NCBI GenBank assembly: GCA_054601695.1
Contig: BAAHQB010000012.1
Span: forward strand, 558,001-622,000
Direction of reading: 5' to 3'
DNA length: 64,000 nucleotides
Origin: Amorphochlora amoebiformis
Lineage: Eukaryota; Cercozoa; Chlorarachniophyceae
The position numbers were made by a program, and so were the translations under genes. The notes beneath the pieces are model-generated. The model had not been told where the DNA came from. It made no database searches and saw only the letters and a program-made list of their open reading frames with translations. Below, one piece after another: positions 58,124-64,000 of the stretch. Numbering within the stretch: the first letter of the stretch is position 1; each line of letters opens with the position of its first letter.

Positions 58124-60825
58124 ATGTATATCACCTTTCTGCTGAGCCTTTCTCATCTTTGACTCTCCAGGTTCTGTTCCAGCGAGCAGATAACTGGTTT
58201 TGCCGCTAACAGCCTTGGTTACCCTCCTACAGAAATTTAACATTTTCGTTACAGATTCAAGCTTAATGTAGATAGTTGTAAATGTTTACGAGCGGCCATA
58301 AAATACGTCAACCCGGAATCACACCCGTTGCGCGACCGTGAGGTTCCGTCTCTAGCCACTTTTCTCTCTTTTTTGAAACCCTATCTCTCCATTCTCTCTT
58401 CCTCTCTTCTCTCTCTCCCTTTGGTGCAATACGTAGCGGTTGGGTGATGCTAGTGCAATCTTAGGTTTAGTATGATCATTTTGCACGTGTTGTTTACCCT
58501 CCATATCTCTTTATAAGATCTTCAGTTTCTTCTCTTTCCAGAGATTCCATGGTACCGGTGATAACCTGATTTCATCGGACAGCGAGTTCAGCGACATTCG
58601 ACAGCATATTATAAATAACACGTAGAGGTGTTATTAGTTATACAGATAGCAAGCACGAGTGCAGGTATCGAGAAGTTATCGGATTGCAGCGGAGGGTGCA
58701 AAAACAAAATTGAGTTGAATAATGATTTGCTATACGACGTGTCACTTACGAAGGTGAGTCCTTGCAGACAGTTCGGGGCTCCCTCTGGAATATCCTTCTG
58801 GCCATGTTTGGGAGGAGGACCTCTTGTCATCCCGGGATACCTGGTATATTTTACGCCATATGTGAATATATAATACATATATATGATATAAAAGTATGAA
58901 GAAATATCGTAAATGTATATCTATATACACACACACACACAAATACGTATATTTCATGTAAATATGGTATACATATATATATATATATATATATATTTAT
59001 ATTTATACAAATATATATATTTATATAAATGTATATGTAGATATATATATATATATATATATACCAATATATTTTAATTTAGGAAAAAATAGATCATTTA
59101 CTTCCCCCTAAATACATAATATATATTACAAATATACAAAATAGAAATATAGCATTTTATAGATATAGTACACAATATATGTGTTATCTATGATACACGA
59201 ATACATTATATGTATGGCATATGTCCGAAGTATTTATTTTTATCTATATCTAAACCATTTCCGCTTCTTCGTCTGTGATTCCGGAGTCGGGTTTCCTGGC
59301 GTTGTTGCGGGGGTGCCGGTGAGAGTGGCGGACGGCTTGGTATCAGGAGTGGAGGATACAGGTCTCTTGTGGGAGCGTGGCGCTGCCTTCTTATCGTTTG
59401 CAGGGGGATTCTTGGACGGTCTTGGAGTTGCAGGAGTCTTAGACTTTTTTTCCTGCTTCTTAACAACTCCACAGTAGTCTTTGACTCTCCGAACAGGGCG
59501 AACCTTGGATGGATCCGAGGCCTTATACTGAACAAGATCGTCGAATCTAATCGTGTATCCGCTGTCCAATATCGACTCCTCCAATCCATTGCTGTAGTCC
59601 TGGTTGATCTTGTGCTGATTCTTGGCGCTATAGCTGGTCCATGTGGATTCAAAATTTTCATCTCCGGAGAGATCAGACTTCCACGACCAGTTCCAGACCA
59701 ATTTGGCTTTCGGTTTACCCTTTCGTGATGCCTTAGCTGGTTTGATGTTAGCCGGCTTGTCTTCGACGCCATTGGTGTGCTTGGGCTTTTCCAAGGAGGC
59801 TCGAATCGCTTCTTCCATTTCCCGCTTCTCTTTCTTCTCCTGAATACCACAGCCGAGTGAGAATGAACACAGACATCAGTAAATCTTTTCCTCACCCTGG
59901 GGGACTGCTTTGATTCAATGGACAGAGACAAGGCCGTCGCCAGCTGAAGTTCTTCGTCCGCGACGGATATTTCCTCCTTCTTGAGCATCTCTTTCTTGGC
60001 CAACGGCTCCCCGAAAAATACGGAGGGGTCCATCAGTTGACGTTCTGATATGAAATAGGAAACTATTAGAGCGGCTTCGGGAAGTTGTGGAACTGTGGGA
60101 AATTGAATCTGTAACCAGTGGGTAGGACTGAAGGTACGGTGAGGTGTCTGAGTCTGGAATGGATGAATGCCCAATGGTTTGGTTGTGCCATGTTCTTGTC
60201 TTATGCACGTTTGCGTATGTTTGTGTGTGTGTGTGTGTGTATTTGGCGCGTGTGTCTATTTCTGCGTGTATGTGCGTGCCTACATGTGCGGGTGGTGTTT
60301 CGGCATCCGCTACCTTTTTTGGGCTTAATTTTCTTGCTCTGTGGAGTCTTCCTTCGGGGAGATCTCTTCTTCAGAGGGGTCTTGGGTTTCGCTGCCTTCT
60401 TTACGTTCTTCTTTGTGTCCTTTAGCTTATGATTTTTTTTGGGTTGATTCTCGAAGGCATCCGACTCGTCGCTGTCAGATTCGACGATTGTCTTCCGGAG
60501 CTTTTTCTTTTTGGTGGGCCGTGGACTTGGTCCTTTCGCTTGAATGTTCGCAATTTGGCTGTAAAGACATACGTAAGATTTACCTGCTTCGTTGAGGGGT
60601 GAGTCACCTCGTTTTGGTGTTCTCTTGCCCGGGAGAATCCTTGAAGTCCTCTTTCTTCCGCCTCTTCTTCAAAGACTTCGCGCTCTGAGGCTTCTTGGAC
60701 GGCTTTTTCGACTTGGAAGAGTTTCTCGGTTTGGATGGATGGGAAGTAGGCTTCGGTGGAGGGGTAGAAGGCTTTTTTGTCTTGCTAACTCCATCCTTTC
60801 GGCTGAAAAAGTTGCGGATATCCAT
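54245..60825 (-). CDS. RFC1: Replication factor C subunit 1 (clamp loader large subunit)
   Basis: Loads PCNA onto primer-template DNA in the nucleus. Eight exons, all phase-consistent, give 1099 aa (human 1148): 60825-60608, 60558-60314, 60044-59896, 59839-59256, 58840-58750, 58565-58498, 58226-58135, 56097-54245 (TAA). The N-terminal MDIRNFF is the family's PIP-box start; an in-frame ATG at 60900 would add 25 aa. Then come a basic NLS-like region with ESDSDES, a ubiquitin-interacting-motif match ([17 protein letters not shown], 183-199), a second weaker one ([12 protein letters not shown], 211-222) and a WWE-like domain (252-323). The BRCT domain covers about 412-500 ([46 protein letters not shown]). 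AAA+: Walker A GNAGLGKS (589-596, where GPPGVGKT is usual), Walker B VMDEVDGM (653-660), sensor-1 CND, then the RFC1 C-terminal domain and a Lys-rich tail. The last exon is 1.85 kb without introns. Confidence 0.94.
56160..58130. repeat. 2-kb microsatellite intron of RFC1
   Basis: The intron between exons 58226-58135 and 56097-54245 is almost entirely (TA)n, (TG)n and (CA)n. It contains internal direct repeats: TATACTTGTGTATAATATAT then GCAATGTACATA at about 57514 and 57731, and CTGTGTGTGTGCGTATATAT at about 57581 and 57965. No exon is seen in it. Confidence 0.85.
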
Positions 60826-61136
60826 GCCAGAAATGGAGGGCTGGCCTTTCTGGCGGGTTGCGAGGCACCCGACAGTAACGCCGTCGTTGCCCGCGGTCAT
60901 CGGATGGAGATTCCGTGGAGACTCCCAGAAATGCGTCGAGATCCTTTTTCCAGGAGATCCGTGACTAACGGAGTATCAAAATATCGGCCCTGACACGGAG
61001 TCGCCCCGAAGTGTGGAGCCGCTTTGTAACATCACCTGATCGTTAGACCTAAAACAAATGATTTTCATAAGTACTATGTTTACTTATATCACTTATTTAT
61101 ATCCTTATGCTAAATTTTTAGAATTTTAGCACCAAT
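60826..61136. promoter_or_regulatory. Putative bidirectional promoter, RFC1 / adenylate kinase
   Basis: 311 bp between divergent start codons. The RFC1-proximal half is GC-rich and the kinase-proximal half AT-rich. If the upstream RFC1 ATG at 60900 is used the gap shrinks to 236 bp. Confidence 0.45.
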
Positions 61137-62001
61137 ATGAGAGATATAATCGTCCTCATTGGCCCGCCCGGCGCCGGCAAAGGTAAACAAGCACTCTGTT
61201 CATTACATTCTCCTGATATACTCTCTCGGCAAAAGGAACAGTAGCTCCAATCATTATCCAAAAGACGGGGGTACCTCAATTGTCCACGGTGAACTCCCAA
61301 TTGTCACTCATGTAGCCAAAGCATGATGAAACAAAATTTGGTTTCAGGGGCAGATGCTGCGTGCTGCCGTGAAGGCTGGTACAACAATTGGAAAGCAGGT
61401 TGTGACCTTTTATTTCGATCAGTGCGACTCGAAACCAAAAACTGTCATTCAGGCTCAAGGTTTGATGGCAAAGGGCAAGCTGGTGCCCGATGAAATAGTC
61501 GCCCGCCTCGTGAAGGAGCGCACAGAGCAGAGAGGTAACTCACAAATTTGTTATGGTTGCCTTGACGCCTGTGAGGCATCAATACTGACTATGGACGAAA
61601 TGTTGCACCAGATTGTTCCCGTGGATTTATCCTCGATGGCTTTCCTCGAACCATTGTGAGCGACCGTTTCGACCTGTTCTCTGAAACATAATCTGATCTT
61701 ATGAACATAATTACACGGCCAGTGTAATTGCTCTCTCTTTTTGACCCGTATGACTTTATTAACATGATGTGATATTAGAACCAAGCGAAGCTGCTGGCCA
61801 AGATCCTGGAAGAAAACAATGAATACGTGACACTTGCGATTGAGATTCGTGTTCCTGATTCTGTTCTTGAAACCCGAATTTGTGGCCGGTATTCAAATAT
61901 TAGATTTTTTTTTTTGGGGTATTTGTGTATGTACATATAAATTATATGTACATTTTTTTAAAATATTTGTTATATATGCATGTACACATACATGCACACA
62001 C

Positions 62002-62073
<72 letters not shown>

Positions 62074-62227
62074 ATATATATATTTATAAATATACGTACA
62101 GCTCGGATAGTAGTTATATTAATGCAAATATGATACATATATATATATGTATATATATATATGTATATTAATTTTATGTACATATATATATATGTGTATA
62201 TATATATATATGTATATATACACATAT

Positions 62228-62258
<31 letters not shown>

Positions 62259-62401
62259 TGTGTGTGTACATGTATGGAGAAATTTACATATATTTACATA
62301 TTGTATGTATATATGTATATGTAACTTTTTATATACATGTACATATATCAAATGTATATATGTAAATACATATTATAATATATTTTTACATTTGTACTTA
62401 C

Positions 62402-62451
<50 letters not shown>

Positions 62452-62529
62452 ACGTACATGTTCAGTATACATTTACTATAGACCTATTTATTTATTTATA
62501 TATATATAGAGAGAGAGAGACATTCATAT

Positions 62530-62565
<36 letters not shown>

Positions 62566-62626
62566 GTAAAAATATATGGGGTATTTATGTACGTATATGC
62601 TCATCAATCTACACATATGTATATTT

Positions 62627-62666
<40 letters not shown>

Positions 62667-63733
62667 GTACATGTGTATGTGTACATGTGTATGTGTACAT
62701 GTTTGCGTATTAATAATATTTATATATAAATATAATTATAATATATATATATATATATATTTACATCTAAATATATATATATATGTATACTAGCATATGA
62801 AGGTATATATATAGGTACTGTCAATACTAGTACGCTTTTCACATTTATTCTACCCTCCTCTCCACCGCCCCTCTCTTCTTCTGCCCCGGAAAATAATGAA
62901 GAGTATATGTGTGTATTACATATAATTACATAAATACACTTATTTACACACCATATATATATATATGTATTATACATATATATATTGGTAGATGGATGCA
63001 CAAGGCCTCGGGGCGCTCATACCACGTCACCTTCTCACCACCCAAGAGCATGAAACTCTTATCGAACGGCAAGCCCGACGTCAAGACGATGAAGGATGAT
63101 AAGACGGTGATCCAGATCCAACGCAGAGCGAGAGAGAGAGACAGCAAGAGAGAGAGCGAGACCGAAAGCGAGAGTGTGGGAGGAAAGCAAGAGAGAGAGA
63201 GAGAATGCGAGAGAAAGGGAGAGAGAATGGGGAACAGAGCGATAAGGGATTACAGTCAGAAAGAGAGAGACTAAACCTCGTGAGAGATTGACCAAGGAAG
63301 GTTGAAAGAGTAAGGAGGAAGCTGGTTGCTAAGAGAGCGAGAGAGATCGGGAAAAGGAGGGAGATAGAGGTGAAGTAGGGAAAAAGAGAAAGATGTGGAC
63401 TGCGGAAGCGAGAAAGGGAGAGACGGAGAGAAGACAACCCGTAAGATACTCATGATTGTATGTGTAAGGGAGAAATGCTCTACCAGCGTAAGGATGACAC
63501 GCCAGAAGCACTGAAGACTCGCTTGGGTGTTTATCACAAGAACACAGCAGCCATTCTCAAGTTTTATAACGAGGTATTTGAACAACGCTGTATTCTCCCT
63601 GCTCTCGTCTCTCATCCGTGTCTTGTCTAAAACCGTCGTCCTCCATCTCAGTCTAAATGTCCCTTCCCTTACACTGAAAAGCATGTTATATTTTCTCATA
63701 TATATACATGTATATATATATATATATATATTT

Positions 63734-63769
<36 letters not shown>

Positions 63770-63886
63770 ATCTATAATACGTTAAAGATATATGTATAAA
63801 TATATATGTATAAATATATATATACTTATATGTATATATTATGTAAACTACATGTACATGCGTACCGAAGGTTCCATATTTTATTT

Positions 63887-63920
<34 letters not shown>

Positions 63921-64000
63921 TTTATACTCAGAGACATGTGACACAATGCACTTAATCTACATTTCTATTAATGTGGGTATGATTTTTGGTACATTTTTAA
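61137..64000 (+). CDS. Adenylate kinase, AK2-like (3' end beyond window)
   Basis: Interconverts ATP + AMP and 2 ADP. Eight exons phase into 202 aa so far: 61137-61182, 61236-61288, 61348-61398, 61453-61534, 61612-61655, 61779-61888, 62992-63106, 63469-63573. The P-loop is GPPGAGKG (9-16). The NMP-binding part has [17 protein letters not shown] and [14 protein letters not shown], followed by [10 protein letters not shown] (about 82-91) and ETRICGRWMH. The LID is the long type without zinc cysteines ([12 protein letters not shown]), as in AK2 and other long-form adenylate kinases. The last exon seen ends in KFYNE with a GTATTT donor, so one or more C-terminal exons lie past 64000. No cleavable targeting peptide is visible, which also fits AK2. 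RFC1 starts 312 bp away on the other strand. Intron 6 (1.1 kb) is microsatellite; intron 7 is purine-rich. Confidence 0.93.
63115..63445 (+). repeat. GA-rich tract in adenylate kinase intron 7
   Basis: GAGAGAGAGACAGCAAGAGA-type purine-rich sequence filling most of the intron on the coding strand, in contrast with the (TA)n of intron 6. Confidence 0.8.
63574..64000 (+). other. Start of adenylate kinase intron 8
   Basis: Begins with the GTATTT donor, is pyrimidine-rich to 63680, then (TA)n. No further exon of the kinase is visible before the window ends. Confidence 0.6.

Noticed and set aside
59206-60174. 322-aa minus-strand frame overlapping RFC1 exons
   Set aside because: It reads RFC1 exons 3 and 4 in the wrong frame and runs through the intron between them; the adjoining frame gives the UIM and WWE-like sequence.
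1-64000. CRISPR array, bacterial operon or prophage
   Set aside because: No regularly spaced repeats with unique spacers and no bacterial gene organisation; the window is spliceosomal-intron eukaryotic DNA.

Overview
This is nuclear DNA of an intron-rich eukaryote, probably a protist or alga; I cannot place the lineage. The genes are broken into many mini-exons (mostly 25-150 nt) joined by GT-AG introns. TAA, TAG and TGA all serve as stops, so the code is standard. Roughly two thirds of the window is (TA)n-type microsatellite lying in introns and between genes, so nearly all long Tyr/Ile-rich open frames are artefacts. I rebuilt the genes by hand from exon homology, splice sites and codon phase. 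Six of the seven rebuilt chains keep a continuous frame through every junction I propose, and the seventh (adenylate kinase) does so up to the window edge.

Layout: 1-4865 intergenic, holding SINE-like copies and CTAG-rich DNA. 10577-4866 (-) PDZ plus coiled-coil protein. 10953-17192 (+) COX15, heme A synthase, 15 exons, complete. 24655-17621 (-) METTL26/DUF938-type methyltransferase (5' end not found). 28481-25146 (-) METTL21-type lysine methyltransferase. 28788-52033 (+) a 32-exon gene for a PPR-like, RRM-like protein of about 885 aa with a basic N-terminus. 52155-52791 three 210-bp tandem repeats. 60825-54245 (-) RFC1, the large clamp-loader subunit, about 1099 aa. 61137 to beyond the window end (+) adenylate kinase (AK2-like).

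Three gene pairs are head-to-head with only about 305-375 bp between start codons (PDZ/COX15, METTL21/PPR, RFC1/adenylate kinase), which suggests bidirectional promoters. COX15, the PPR-like protein and AK2-type kinases are mitochondrial in other organisms. No operon-like pathway grouping is evident.

The most notable items are: (i) an RFC1 with two ubiquitin-interacting-motif-like helices and a WWE-like domain between its PIP box and BRCT domain; (ii) repeated copies of splice junctions inside introns, separated by microsatellite; (iii) a tRNA-derived SINE-like family; (iv) telomere-like TTAGGG/CCCTAA tracts in introns, tending to lie G-rich after donors and C-rich before acceptors; (v) a 1.85-kb uninterrupted RFC1 exon in an otherwise mini-exon landscape.
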